64,000 nt of DNA, from positions 1 through 64,000 of the forward strand of contig RXJD01000009.1 of assembly GCA_003987775.1 (NCBI GenBank), given 5' to 3'. The position numbers were made by a program, and so were the translations under genes. The notes under the pieces are model-generated. The model did no database searches and was not told where the DNA came from. It was given only the letters and a program-made list of their open reading frames with translations. This stretch comes from Mycobacterium sp. Lineage in GTDB: Bacteria > Actinomycetota > Actinomycetes > Mycobacteriales > Mycobacteriaceae. Shown here in pieces: positions 8,838-16,878 of this stretch (position 1 is its first letter; every line of letters begins with the position of its first letter).

Positions 8838-11269
8838 TACTTGACCCCCATCGCAGCCAGGTGACCCGCAACCTTCGCCTCAAGATCAGCAAGTTCTGAA
8901 TCGAGTGCGCTCACCGTTTGGGCGTACCGTTCGCCGAGCTGCTGGAGGCGAGCTACGAGGTCGTGCGTGAGTGACGTCACCTCATCAGCGATGCGGCTCT
9001 TGATGGTGACGTGCCACTTCTCATCGAGCACTAGCGATTTCACGTCATCCTCGGTGAGGTTGCCGTACTCTTTGAGGACAGTCGCGTCGAGTTCGGCCTG
9101 TAATTCCTTGACGGACTTCCTGGCAGCAGCCTCGGTGTCGTAGAGCCCGATCAGGTGCTCGAGCGCCTTGATCTCGTCGGGATCAGACTTTTCGTGCTTG
9201 GCGACGCGCACCCGGGCCGACGCGAGCGCCTTACTGATCTTGTCGTCGTCCATCGCTTCGGCCAGTAGGCCGTCCTCGACAGCGTGTTCTTCGACGTACT
9301 CCTCGACGGCGCGCGTGGCTTCCTCGGCGTGCGCGGTGAGTTTATCGATCTCTGCAGCGGTGTCGTAGTAGTAATTGGACACCATCACCACGGGTGGTAT
9401 CAGATCCATTTTGTACTTGGCAGCGCTGCGGCCAGAGCCGATCACGAGGTCGGGAGTCTCGGTGAGCTTGCGATCTTTGTCTTCAATTGTCTTGCGCGGC
9501 TTCGCGGCACCGAGCCAGCCGTCGTTCATGATGAGGAAGACGTCGTCATGCATTACGACGTGCCAGTACGCCATGAGCTGCTCGTACACGTCGTACTCGT
9601 CTAACAGCGGTATCGATTTGAATCGTGCAAGAAGATCCTCGCCGATCTCACTGATCAGCTCGGCGGGTTTGGTGTTCTGGTCAATCTTGGCCAAGTGCGA
9701 TCGGTGCGCCGCGAACCACTCGTCAACCACAGCATCGACTTTCGCGGCAAACGTCTTGAACTTGGCAGAATCGAGCACGGTCTGCTGAACGCTCGCAATA
9801 TCGATGGCGAGATCACTGTAGCCGCTGCGATTCGGCGTGAACAGTGTGCTGCGCAGACTTGGAAAGGCATGCCAATAAGCGTCGAGCGCGTCAAGGTCGC
9901 CGTTCGGTATGCCGCCGTGTAAGTGAGCGTTCAGGTCCTGGAGATCCTCGGGCTCCGAAGAGTCGATGTAGCGCGGAATGTTCAGGTTGTAGTCATTCTT
10001 CGCCTCCGCGATCTCCTTGAGCGGCACCATGCGCGAATAGCGTTCGATGTCGGTTTGTTTAGTGAAGACGTCGACGATCTTGTGGATGTCCTGGCTACGT
10101 AGACGGTTCTTAGCCCCGTCCTTCATAAAGCCCTTTGAGGCGTCAATCATGAAGACGCCAGTGCGGCCCGCTGCGTTCTCCTTATCGATGACAACGATGC
10201 AAGCTGGAATACCGGTGCCATAGAACAGATTTGGCGGCAGCCCGATAACGCCCTTGATGTAGCCGCGTTTGAGCAGTTCCCTGCGGATGGTCGCCTCGGC
10301 GCCGCCGCGAAACAGCACACCGTGCGGGAGGATGACGGCTGCCTTGCCGGTGCTCTTGAGCGACTTGATGACATGCAGCAGGAAGGCATAGTCGCCGTTC
10401 TTCTCCGGTGGTCGGCCGAACTCGAAGCGGCCGTACTCCTTATCGAGTCCGTGGTTCCATGACTTCACCGAAAAGGGTGGATTCATCACGATGAAATCAA
10501 ACGTCTGCAGATGGTCGCCCTTGGTGAATTGAGGGCTGGTGATCGTGTCGCCTTTGCGGATGTCGGCGACCTCGTTGCCGTGCAGGATCATGTTCATCTT
10601 GGATAGCGCCCACGTCGCGTTGTCCTTTTCCTGCCCGTAAATGGTGATGCCGTGAGGCGCTTCAGCAGCGGCCTTCAGGAGCAGTGAGCCTGATCCGCAC
10701 GTCGGGTCATACACCGTCTGGTCCTGCTTGGTCTTGGGACCGATACCGACGACTTTCGCCAGGATGCGAGACACCTCAGCCGGCGTGTAGAACTGGCCCT
10801 TGCTCTTGCCGGACTCAGTAGCGAAGTGGCGCATTAAGTACTCGTAGGCGTCACCGAGCAGGTCGTCACCCTCTGCTTGAGACCGGCGGAAGTCGAGGTC
10901 GGCGAAAATGGTGACCAGGGCGGACAGGCGGTCCTGCATCTCCTTGCCTTTGCCGAGCTTCTCTTCGTCGTTGAAGTCGGCCAGGTCGATGACCTTCTGC
11001 AGTCCATTCGCCTCAGCAAGCGCGGCGATGATCTTGTTGAAGCGATCGCCGATCTCTTTGTCACCCTTGGCAGCGAGCATGTCATCGAACGAGCCGCCCT
11101 TGGGCACGTCGATCAAGCTGTCGGGGTCGGTCTTTGCTTTGTCGGAGACGTACTTCACGAAAAGGAGCGTCAGGATGTAGTCCTTGTATTGGGACGCGTC
11201 CATGCCGCCGCGCAGTTCGTCGCAGGACTTCCATAGTGAGCTGTAAAGGTCAGACTTCTTCAGTGCCAC
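8837..11269 (-). CDS. hsdM: Type I restriction-modification methyltransferase subunit (HsdM), long form
   Basis: This is an N6-adenine DNA methyltransferase of 810 residues. The SAM-binding motif DPTCGSGS is at about 188-195 and the catalytic NPPF at about 263-266 in FIVMNPPFSV. The N-terminal HsdM helical domain covers about 7-150. With HsdS it methylates host DNA at the recognition site. It is some 250-300 residues longer than a minimal HsdM. The extra C-terminal part (from about 490) is largely helical and probably coiled (AEEATRAVEEYVEEH). It is the first gene of the seven-gene operon; start is GTG at 11269 with GGAG about 10 nt upstream and a TATAAT box before it. Confidence 0.95.
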   Translation of the reverse strand: MALKKSDLYSSLWKSCDELRGGMDASQYKDYILTLLFVKYVSDKAKTDPDSLIDVPKGGSFDDMLAAKGDKEIGDRFNKIIAALAEANGLQKVIDLADFNDEEKLGKGKEMQDRLSALVTIFADLDFRRSQAEGDDLLGDAYEYLMRHFATESGKSKGQFYTPAEVSRILAKVVGIGPKTKQDQTVYDPTCGSGSLLLKAAAEAPHGITIYGQEKDNATWALSKMNMILHGNEVADIRKGDTITSPQFTKGDHLQTFDFIVMNPPFSVKSWNHGLDKEYGRFEFGRPPEKNGDYAFLLHVIKSLKSTGKAAVILPHGVLFRGGAEATIRRELLKRGYIKGVIGLPPNLFYGTGIPACIVVIDKENAAGRTGVFMIDASKGFMKDGAKNRLRSQDIHKIVDVFTKQTDIERYSRMVPLKEIAEAKNDYNLNIPRYIDSSEPEDLQDLNAHLHGGIPNGDLDALDAYWHAFPSLRSTLFTPNRSGYSDLAIDIASVQQTVLDSAKFKTFAAKVDAVVDEWFAAHRSHLAKIDQNTKPAELISEIGEDLLARFKSIPLLDEYDVYEQLMAYWHVVMHDDVFLIMNDGWLGAAKPRKTIEDKDRKLTETPDLVIGSGRSAAKYKMDLIPPVVMVSNYYYDTAAEIDKLTAHAEEATRAVEEYVEEHAVEDGLLAEAMDDDKISKALASARVRVAKHEKSDPDEIKALEHLIGLYDTEAAARKSVKELQAELDATVLKEYGNLTEDDVKSLVLDEKWHVTIKSRIADEVTSLTHDLVARLQQLGERYAQTVSALDSELADLEAKVAGHLAAMGVK

Positions 11270-11296
11270 AGCGCTGTGTCTCCGTTTAGATGTTGT

Positions 11297-11311
11297 TGAT
11301 AATCGTTTTCA
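11297..11311. promoter_or_regulatory. Fur/Zur-like palindrome overlapping the operon start point
   Basis: The plus strand reads TGATAATCGTTTTCA, flanked by T and A to extend an imperfect inverted repeat. It differs at two of fifteen positions from the actinobacterial Zur-type core TGAAAATCATTTTCA (recalled consensus). It starts immediately after the -10 box, so a bound repressor would cover the transcription start. The likeness may be chance in an AT-rich promoter. Confidence 0.35.
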
Positions 11312-11317
11312 ATTATA
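11312..11317 (-). promoter_or_regulatory. Probable -10 box of the hsdM-to-CD-NTase operon promoter
   Basis: On the minus strand this reads TATAAT, a perfect consensus -10, about 43 bases before the hsdM GTG. No good -35 hexamer is visible 16-18 bases upstream (the region reads GCGGAAAT). No other strong promoter is evident inside the overlapping gene chain, so the restriction and CBASS genes probably share this start. Confidence 0.55.
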
Positions 11318-11459
11318 GCACCCAGCCAGCGCATTTCCGCAGCTCAGCGCCTATTTTGAGTGCCCCCCACAGATCCCTCTAGAAGCCTAATCGGTGGTGG
11401 TGACAAATTTTGGTGTTCGCATGAGGTGGTCTATCGAAGCTGGCACAGTGAAGCGATCG

Positions 11460-11711
11460 TTAGCTTTTGTGTCGGTCCAGATCCTCGTTGTCGCGCTCTG
11501 GCGACTTGGGAGGCGGAGCCCCTTCCCGTACGAGAATCGACAAGACGACACCCAGGGGGTACCGGTCCGGGAAGTACTCCCGGTAGTGGTCGTCCACCAT
11601 CTTGAACTGGGCCTGCGAGTTACCAGGAAGCGGCTGCGCTCGCATCGGCACGACGATGTCTACTTCCTCGCCTGGCTGGGTATCGGGAATCCGGACACGG
11701 TACTCGAGAGA
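11460..11711 (-). pseudogene. NBR1-Ig-like domain fragment
   Basis: The minus strand encodes about 83 residues ending at TGA: YRVRIPDTQPGEEVDIVVPM, then PLPGNSQAQFKMVD and YPLGVVLSILVRE. The pattern of PGEEVDI.V.M..P..PG.....KM.D resembles the Ig-like domain of NBR1-related proteins found in some actinobacterial regulators. The N-terminal part is absent. The frame upstream runs into the antisense of the IS481 remnant, so the gene was probably cut by that insertion. The family call is tentative and function is unknown. Confidence 0.45.
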
Positions 11712-11990
11712 CGTTGGCCCACCGGCCAAACCACCACCCACTTCCGCATCCGCCACGACACCGTCGACCAATTCGGCAAACTCACCCTGCGCCACGGCAG
11801 CCGCCTGCACCACCTCGGCATCGGCCGACCCCATGCCCACACCCCAGTCCTCATCCTGGTCGCCGCCACCACCGTCACCGTGATCAGCAAAACCGGCCAC
11901 CACATCCTGAGCAGCCACACCATCGACCCCGACCACAACTACTGGCGCAACCAACAGAAAAACCCCGGCCGATGGCCGGGGAATCTGTAA
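11712..11990 (+). pseudogene. C-terminal remnant of an IS481-family transposase
   Basis: The last 90 or so residues of an IS481-type transposase are recognisable: FRIRHDTVDQFGKLTLRHGS, RLHHLGIGRPHAHTPVLIL, then HTIDPDHNYWRNQQKNPGRW and a stop. The catalytic DDE region is gone, so it is inactive. A short perfect hairpin (CCCCGGCC-GAT-GGCCGGGG, 11963-11981) lies in its last codons. The remnant abuts the NBR1-Ig-like fragment at about 11711. Confidence 0.7.
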
Positions 11991-12031
11991 CCCATGACGC
12001 GACTCATCTGTAACCGATGACGCGACTCATC
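11986..12031. repeat. Two tandem 23-bp copies at the IS481 right end
   Basis: TGTAACCCATGACGCGACTC and TGTAACCGATGACGCGACTC begin two adjacent 23-base copies (11986-12008 and 12009-12031) differing at one base. The second runs into CACA, so on the other strand the end begins TGTG, as expected for an IS481-type inverted-repeat end. The tandem form suggests a transposase-binding end or a slipped duplication. Confidence 0.6.
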
Positions 12032-12035
12032 ACAA

Positions 12036-12063
12036 TGGTGGAGCTAAGGGGACTCGAACCCCT
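12036..12063 (-). other. tRNA-Ala 3'-end fragment, probable attachment site
   Basis: The minus strand reads as the last 28 nt of a tRNA: a T stem-loop AGGGG-TTCGAGT-CCCCT, acceptor strand TAGCTCC, A and CCA. This matches actinobacterial tRNA-Ala, whose 5' strand GGGGCTA would pair with it. No anticodon arm, D arm or 5' acceptor strand follows, so it is not a tRNA gene. Such short 3' ends are typical att sites left by integrases that target tRNA genes, and a decayed integrase lies 350 bases away. Confidence 0.65.
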
Positions 12064-12410
12064 GGATCTGGTCCTCGTCAACCCCACTAGCTGGGCCTTT
12101 GACCTTACTCGATCGATTTCAGTGCAATTCGTCACCTGCGGTTTTCGGTTCGGCGCGTTGACGGCGTCAACACAGCGCAACGTCTCCATTGTTTCAGCGA
12201 TGGTCTCAGGCTTGGACCGAAAAAATAACTCGACCATCGCCGAACACCGCGGGTGCTGCCACCTGTCACACGGACACCACCCCCGACGACCTGCACCTAC
12301 TGGGACAAGGCCGGCTGGGATGCCGAGGCCGTGCGCGACGATCTGAGACAACGTCGTCTTAGTGGCCCCGCCCGTTATCAACGGGTAGCAACACGCTCGA
12401 ATCTATGTAT
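12064..12410. other. No intact gene; mobile-element debris
   Basis: No intact gene is visible. Around 12291-12350 the plus strand reads YWDKAGWDAEAVRDDLRQ, like a short internal piece of an IS701-type transposase (WDADAVRDDLR). The rest shows no recognisable coding. I regard it as decayed integration debris between the tRNA fragment and the integrase remnant. Confidence 0.4.
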
Positions 12411-12870
12411 GCGACAAGGGGGCTGATGCTGGGCAAGTCATCGTTGTTGCCGGTTCATGGGCTGGCGAAGCAGCACGCCTGGACCGTGATCATGTCGACC
12501 TCGACGCCGGTGTGGTGCGCATCGCTAACTCGAAATACGACAAATCCAGGCAGATCTTGCTGCACCACACCACAATTGCGGTGCTGCGCGATTACAGCCA
12601 GCTGCGAGAGCACACCGCCGGCACCGAGGGGTGGTCAGCGTTTTTCGTCTCGGCCAGCGGCCGATTGGTGGTCAACACGATCGACTACACCTTCGCCGAT
12701 CTGCTCGGTCCCGCCGGAATCCATACCACCACCGGCCAGCCGCATCCGAGGGTCGGTGATCTGCGTCATTCCTTCGCAGTGCGCACTCTTCTGGAGTGCT
12801 ATCGCGGTGGCGCCGACGTCCAAGCGCAGCTGCCGCTGCTATCGACTTGGATGGGCCATATTTCGCCACG
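12410..12870 (+). pseudogene. Decayed tyrosine recombinase (phage/ICE integrase)
   Basis: Degenerate frames encode the catalytic half of a tyrosine integrase: VDLDAGVVRIANSKYDKSRQ, then WSAFFVSASGRLVV, then PRVGDLRHSFAVRTLLECY and LPLLSTWMGHISP. The box II Arg (in DLRHSFA) and the His of GH are present, but the residue before DLR is Gly rather than the usual His. The N-terminal domain is missing or frameshifted, and the reading runs into unrelated sequence before the catalytic Tyr, so the protein cannot be active. It probably belonged to the element that inserted at the tRNA-Ala site. Confidence 0.7.
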
Positions 12871-13023
12871 AAGGTGGGCCTCCGCTGCTGATCGGGGCGG
12901 GGGGACGCCACGAATCGACGGGTCGTCGAGTTCGGGGGCGGGTGGATTTCTGGTGGTGGCGACGTGGAGCAATTCGCTCAGACCGCGCGCGGAGTGCGAA
13001 CTGCGTAGAAGGAGGCGGGTCGA

Positions 13024-13305
13024 GACGGTTCGCCTCGGCTGGTCGCATTGGGCTATTTCGCGCTCGGGGATGGTGCCGCCGTGGCCGCGAGGACCTACCT
13101 GGGTCACTATTACGGCTTCAGCGGTGAGTATGCCAAGCACGTGATCTCGGGGGCGATGAAGAGCCGCGATGAGGTGGTCGAAGCCATCGGCGCCTTCAGC
13201 GCGGCGGGCTGCGACGAGCTGATCATGTTTCCGTGCATCGCCGATCCCGAGCAGGTCGATCATCTCGCCGTCGCTGCGAACCTCAAACCGGGCAGCACCC
13301 AGTGA
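13024..13305 (+). pseudogene. C-terminal remnant of a luciferase-like (LLM) monooxygenase
   Basis: About 93 residues are readable: RLVALGYFALGDGAAVAART, then YLGHYYGF and VVEAIGAFSAAGCDELIMFP. This is the C-terminal end of an LLM-class flavin- or F420-dependent oxidoreductase. The TIM-barrel N-terminus (about 200 residues) is absent, replaced by unrelated DNA next to the integrase remnant. The break at about 13020 may mark the right edge of the inserted DNA. Confidence 0.6.
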
Positions 13306-13367
13306 CAGTGCGTTCGCTCACGACGCCATCTCAGCCGAATACCAAGACGCAAATAGCGGGGGATTTC

Positions 13368-14240
13368 ATGACGAATACCAGTAAAGATCCCATCGTGGTC
13401 ATTGGAGCGACCGGCCAGCAGGGTTCGGCAACGGTGGACGCATTGGTCGATCGTGGGATGGCTGTCCGCGCTCTTACGCGCAGCGTCGACAGCGCTGCAG
13501 CGCGGGCGCTGGCCGGACGTGGAGTGGAAGTCGTTGAGGCCGAGTTGGATGCGCCGGACTCCATCCGGCGTGCCTTCGAGGGCGCCGGAGCCGCTTTCGC
13601 GATGACGAGCTTGTTGGGACCGCGCGGCGTCGACGGTGAGGTCGCGCACGGCAAAGTTATCGTCGAGGCGGCGCACGCCGCCCAACTACCATTTCTCGTG
13701 TACAGCTCGGTTGGTGGTGCCGAGCGCAAGTCCGGGGTGCCCCATTTCGAGAGCAAGAGGCGGGTCGAGGAGTTTCTGATCGGCGCGGTGCCCGCGAACA
13801 TCATCCGGCCGGCGTTCTTCATGGAGAACCTGTTGGAGATGATCGATAGAAAGGATGGCAAGCTGGCGTTCAGCATGGCCATGCCCGGAAACGTTCCGCT
13901 GCAGATGATTTCGGTTCGCGACATCGGTAGCGTGGCCGCGACTCTACTGGTTCGCCGCGACTCCGCCGCTGCGCCGGTGGAGATTGCCGGCGACGAAGTT
14001 AGCGGCGAGCAGATCGCCAACCTGGTGGCTCAGCGGTTTGGTGAATCTGCCACATTCGTTGAGCTGCCGCTCGATGTATTCGGCGACGATGACGACGGCA
14101 GAGCTATGTTTCGTTGGTTCTCCGATCCGCCTTCCTATCGCGCCGATTTCGCTCGTACTCGCGACCTCGGCGACGACGTAGAGGATCTGTCGCGCTGGCT
14201 GGCGAGGCAGCCCAGCCCGTACTCCGAGGCTCAATCCTAG
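13368..14240 (+). CDS. NmrA-like NAD(P)-binding protein
   Basis: This 290-residue atypical short-chain dehydrogenase has the Rossmann motif GATGQQG (13-19). NmrA-family features follow: FAMTSLLGPRG, LPFLVYSSVGGAER and NIIRPAFFMENL. Such proteins bind NAD(P) and act as redox sensors or reduce small quinone-like or isoflavone-like substrates; the substrate here is unknown. The frame is open further upstream, but the ATG at 13368 follows GGGGGA and begins just before the Rossmann strand, so it is preferred. It is the only plus-strand gene of this reductase block and stands alone. Confidence 0.8.
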   Translation: MTNTSKDPIVVIGATGQQGSATVDALVDRGMAVRALTRSVDSAAARALAGRGVEVVEAELDAPDSIRRAFEGAGAAFAMTSLLGPRGVDGEVAHGKVIVEAAHAAQLPFLVYSSVGGAERKSGVPHFESKRRVEEFLIGAVPANIIRPAFFMENLLEMIDRKDGKLAFSMAMPGNVPLQMISVRDIGSVAATLLVRRDSAAAPVEIAGDEVSGEQIANLVAQRFGESATFVELPLDVFGDDDDGRAMFRWFSDPPSYRADFARTRDLGDDVEDLSRWLARQPSPYSEAQS

Positions 14241-14391
14241 GATCTGAAAACTCTTCCGCCCCAACGCGGTTGATCGGGCCACCCACTCCGCAGGGCCTGT
14301 GCTCCCGAGATATGAGCATCATTCGTTTCGCGCCTCACCAAAACACCCGTGTCACGGGCCTGAGGAAAGTCCGACACGCTTCTGAGCTCGT

Positions 14392-14856
14392 CTATGCGGC
14401 TCGGTATACCTTGTGCTGCATGCCCAGTCGGTTGTCGCCGGCGGGGAGTAGACGGCCTTCGCCGATAAAGACTGCACGGTTGACCCAGTTGTAGCGCGGA
14501 TCGCCGGTGGTCAGCGTCCAGGTGGTGCGAATCGATTGGTCGGTGAATTCGGTTGGTGTGAGCGATTGGACGGCCTGTAAGAAGGCCTCGGTGGGTTCGA
14601 CGAAGCCTTGGTACGCGACGTGGATGAGTGCTCCGTCGTCGGTTTGCATCAGGACGCGCACGTCGATGGCGGCGTAGCCGTCATCGAGTTGGCGGAACAG
14701 GTCGGTGCCGGGGTGAACGCTGTTTGCGTTCAATCGGTCACCGATGAGCCGTGCCGAGGGAAGTACATGGTGGTGAAGCACGCCGTTGTCGAGTCGACCT
14801 ATGTCGGAGGGCTGTTCGGCCGCGACGGTCCACTCAAATTCGTAGGTCAAACGCAT
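14392..14856 (-). CDS. DUF3237 family protein
   Basis: This 154-residue protein matches the DUF3237 pattern: MRLTYEFEWTV at the start, GGYAAIDVR-like text (DDGYAAIDVRVLMQTDDGAL) in the middle, and YNWVNRAVFIGEG near the end. The family probably forms a small beta barrel; its function is not established. An upstream in-frame GTG exists, but GGAGGAG lies 6-8 nt before the ATG at 14856, which fixes that start. It is the last gene of the SDR/F420-reductase/ABM operon. Confidence 0.75.
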   Translation of the reverse strand: MRLTYEFEWTVAAEQPSDIGRLDNGVLHHHVLPSARLIGDRLNANSVHPGTDLFRQLDDGYAAIDVRVLMQTDDGALIHVAYQGFVEPTEAFLQAVQSLTPTEFTDQSIRTTWTLTTGDPRYNWVNRAVFIGEGRLLPAGDNRLGMQHKVYRAA

Positions 14857-14887
14857 CGATTTCTCTCCTCCCACCGCTGACGGTTAG

Positions 14888-15246
14888 TTAATTATCGATG
14901 ATCTTCAGGACATCAATTACCGCAGAGCCCGGATCGATGAGAGCGCCGAATTCTTTGATGGACGAACGAAAGTGCGCGCTTTGTTCATGCTCGGCGACCG
15001 CGGCGATCGAGGCCCACCGATCATGGAGGTAGAAGGTGAGGCCGTCTTCGCCGCGGCTGACGGTGTATAGAAGATTGCCCGGTTCCGCGCGTGACGGGAC
15101 GGCCACGGCTCGCAGGACCTCGGCGAGTCTGTCTGCGGCTTGCTGGTCTTCGCCCGCACGATCGTCTGGAGTCCGAAAGGGCTGTTTTCACCGATGCTGC
15201 GCCGTATGCGCGCCGGCAAGTCGTCGCCTTGGTCGTGTTCACTCAT
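14888..15246 (-). pseudogene. Antibiotic-biosynthesis-monooxygenase (ABM) protein, frameshifted
   Basis: Two overlapping frames together make one ABM-domain protein. From ATG 15246, with AAGGA about 10 nt upstream, the first frame gives MSEHDQGDDLPARIRRS and FGLQTIVRAK. The domain then continues in another frame as GEDQQAADRLAEVLRAVAVP, PGNLLYTVSRGEDGLTFYLH and SSIKEFGALIDPGSAVIDVL, ending at 14888. The switch is near 15150. A single-base insertion or deletion explains it; sequencing error is possible. ABM proteins are small dimeric barrels, often quinol monooxygenases. Confidence 0.65.
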
Positions 15247-15268
15247 CGCGGTGCGTCCTTTTCTGTCG

Positions 15269-15949
15269 TCATTTCGCCCCGATAGCAACGGCCGGGCCGG
15301 CACGCAGTATCGCCGGCGCCAGGTTCTGATATTCGCCGCCGAAGTTGTGTTTCCCGACCTGGTGGGTCAATACCCCGAGCTGCTCGATGCTGCGGGCGGC
15401 CGCCGCGTGCCCGGTATCAAGTGCTGTGAAGCCAGCATCGCGGGCCAGCGTGGCCACGACCGCTTTGGCTGCAGTATCGTCGCCGGCCAGAAACACCGGC
15501 GGCGGGGTGGGCGTGTCATGCCAGAGCCGAATGTCGAGAAGTTGTGAGGGCATGGTGCTGAACGCTTTCACCACCCGAGCGTCGGGCAATTCGCGTTGCA
15601 GCTTTTCGGTCGTCGACGAGCGGGCCATGAACTCGAGATCGTGGCTGTGCTGGAAATGCTCGTCGACCCGCAGCGGGTTCATGGTGTCGATGACGATTTT
15701 GCCGGCGATCGGACCGGTCGCCGATAGCACGGCGGGTAGCCGCGGCCAGTACACCGAGAACAGCACGACATCGCCGAAGGCGACAGCTTGAGCCGGTGTG
15801 CCGCGACGTGCGATCGGATGGTCGACGATAAAATCGTCGAGCTTGCGTTGGCATCCGTCCTTGGCGAGCAGGAGATCATGACCCGCGCGAAGCCACGCCT
15901 GCGCTAATGTCCGACCGATGTTGCCAGCGTTGACGACACCGATGCGCAC
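15269..15949 (-). CDS. F420-dependent NADP reductase-like NAD(P)-binding protein
   Basis: This 226-residue protein starts VRIGVVNAGNIGRTLAQAWL, a Rossmann fold with GxGxxG-like NAGNIG. It then has VVLFSVYWPRLPAVL, GKIVIDTMNPL and VVKAFSTMPSQLL, the pattern of the NADPH-dependent F420 reductase/NAD-binding family. These enzymes pass hydride between NADPH and F420 or reduce other substrates; F420 use is inferred from family and organism. The GTG at 15949 starts the first beta strand and lies just after the SDR stop at 15960. Upstream in-frame codons would overlap the SDR gene. Confidence 0.78.
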   Translation of the reverse strand: MRIGVVNAGNIGRTLAQAWLRAGHDLLLAKDGCQRKLDDFIVDHPIARRGTPAQAVAFGDVVLFSVYWPRLPAVLSATGPIAGKIVIDTMNPLRVDEHFQHSHDLEFMARSSTTEKLQRELPDARVVKAFSTMPSQLLDIRLWHDTPTPPPVFLAGDDTAAKAVVATLARDAGFTALDTGHAAAARSIEQLGVLTHQVGKHNFGGEYQNLAPAILRAGPAVAIGAK

Positions 15950-15959
15950 TACGGATTCC

Positions 15960-16739
15960 TCATCTGGTGGCGACCAAGTCGAATCCACCGCTTGCCTCAA
16001 TGTATTGGCCGGTAATCCAGGCCGCCTGGTCAGAAGCCAGGAACGCGGCCACGGCGGCTACGTCGTCGGCTTGTCCTAACCGCCGCAACGCGCTGATCTC
16101 CGAGATGGCCTGCTGATTGTGCGGGTCGCCGAGAAATTCTGAGCTCAACTCGGTCACCGTCCATCCTGGTGCCAATGCGTTAACCGTGATGCCACGCGGG
16201 CCCAGCTCGGCGGCGAGCATGACTGCCAAGGTGTCCACTGCCGCCTTGGCCATGCAGTAGGCGGCGGTAGACACCAGCGGGCGTTTCGACCGCCCGGAAG
16301 AAATGAACACGACTCGGCCAGCATCGCGTAAGCGTGGGATGGCGGCCTGAGTAACGAAGAACGGTCCTTTGACATTTGTGGCAAAGACCGCGTCGAAGTC
16401 GGCTTCCGACGTGTCCGATGGGGTCCCTGCCCGGCCGGTGCCGGCGTTGTTGATCAGGATGTCGAAGCCAGAATCGTCACGGCGGGAGGTCAGCTCGCCG
16501 TCTAAGGTGTCAAACAACGCACGGATACCGGCGTATGAGCTCAGGTCGGCCTGCACGGTGAAGGCTTCACCGCCCGCGGCCGCGATGGCGGCAACCACCG
16601 CCTCGGCCGCGGCGGCGTTGGACATGTAGTTGATAGCAACCAGCGCACCGTCGCCGGCTAGCCGCAGCGCGATAGCCCGACCGATGCCCCGCGAGCCCCC
16701 CGTAACGACTGCGACCTTGCCGTCCAGCGGCTTGCTCAC
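15960..16739 (-). CDS. Short-chain dehydrogenase/reductase (SDR)
   Basis: This is a classical SDR of 259 residues: cofactor loop TGGSRGIG (13-20), the NNAG element in ILINNAGTG, catalytic Ser in VVFISSGRSK, and Tyr-x3-Lys in AAYCMAKAAVD, with the C-terminal ITGQYIEASGG signature. It reduces or oxidises a carbonyl/alcohol using NAD(P)(H); substrate unknown. Start is GTG at 16739. It leads a tight four-gene minus-strand group with the F420-reductase-like, ABM and DUF3237 genes, about 140 bases downstream of the AraC regulator. Confidence 0.9.
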   Translation of the reverse strand: MSKPLDGKVAVVTGGSRGIGRAIALRLAGDGALVAINYMSNAAAAEAVVAAIAAAGGEAFTVQADLSSYAGIRALFDTLDGELTSRRDDSGFDILINNAGTGRAGTPSDTSEADFDAVFATNVKGPFFVTQAAIPRLRDAGRVVFISSGRSKRPLVSTAAYCMAKAAVDTLAVMLAAELGPRGITVNALAPGWTVTELSSEFLGDPHNQQAISEISALRRLGQADDVAAVAAFLASDQAAWITGQYIEASGGFDLVATR

Positions 16740-16878
16740 GGCATATCACCGCCGCAGTTGTGGAACACGATGACCGGAAAACACGATGGCTCACCACATC
16801 GGGTGAGACCGCGCATGCCATATCTCACTCACTTTTGATACCCGATGACAGTCACCACGATCTTGTACGTTTCGCGCT

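Noticed and set aside
11561-11580. GTAC pair in the NBR1-Ig-like region
   Set aside because: The spacing is 15 bases, not 10, and it lies inside a coding remnant.
11963-11981. CCCCGGCC-GAT-GGCCGGGG hairpin as a terminator
   Set aside because: It lies in the last codons of the IS481 transposase and is explained by that coding sequence; no U tract.
12036-12115. Complete tRNA-Ala gene
   Set aside because: Only the T-arm and 3' acceptor strand are present; no D-arm, anticodon or 5' acceptor sequence follows, so it is a fragment.
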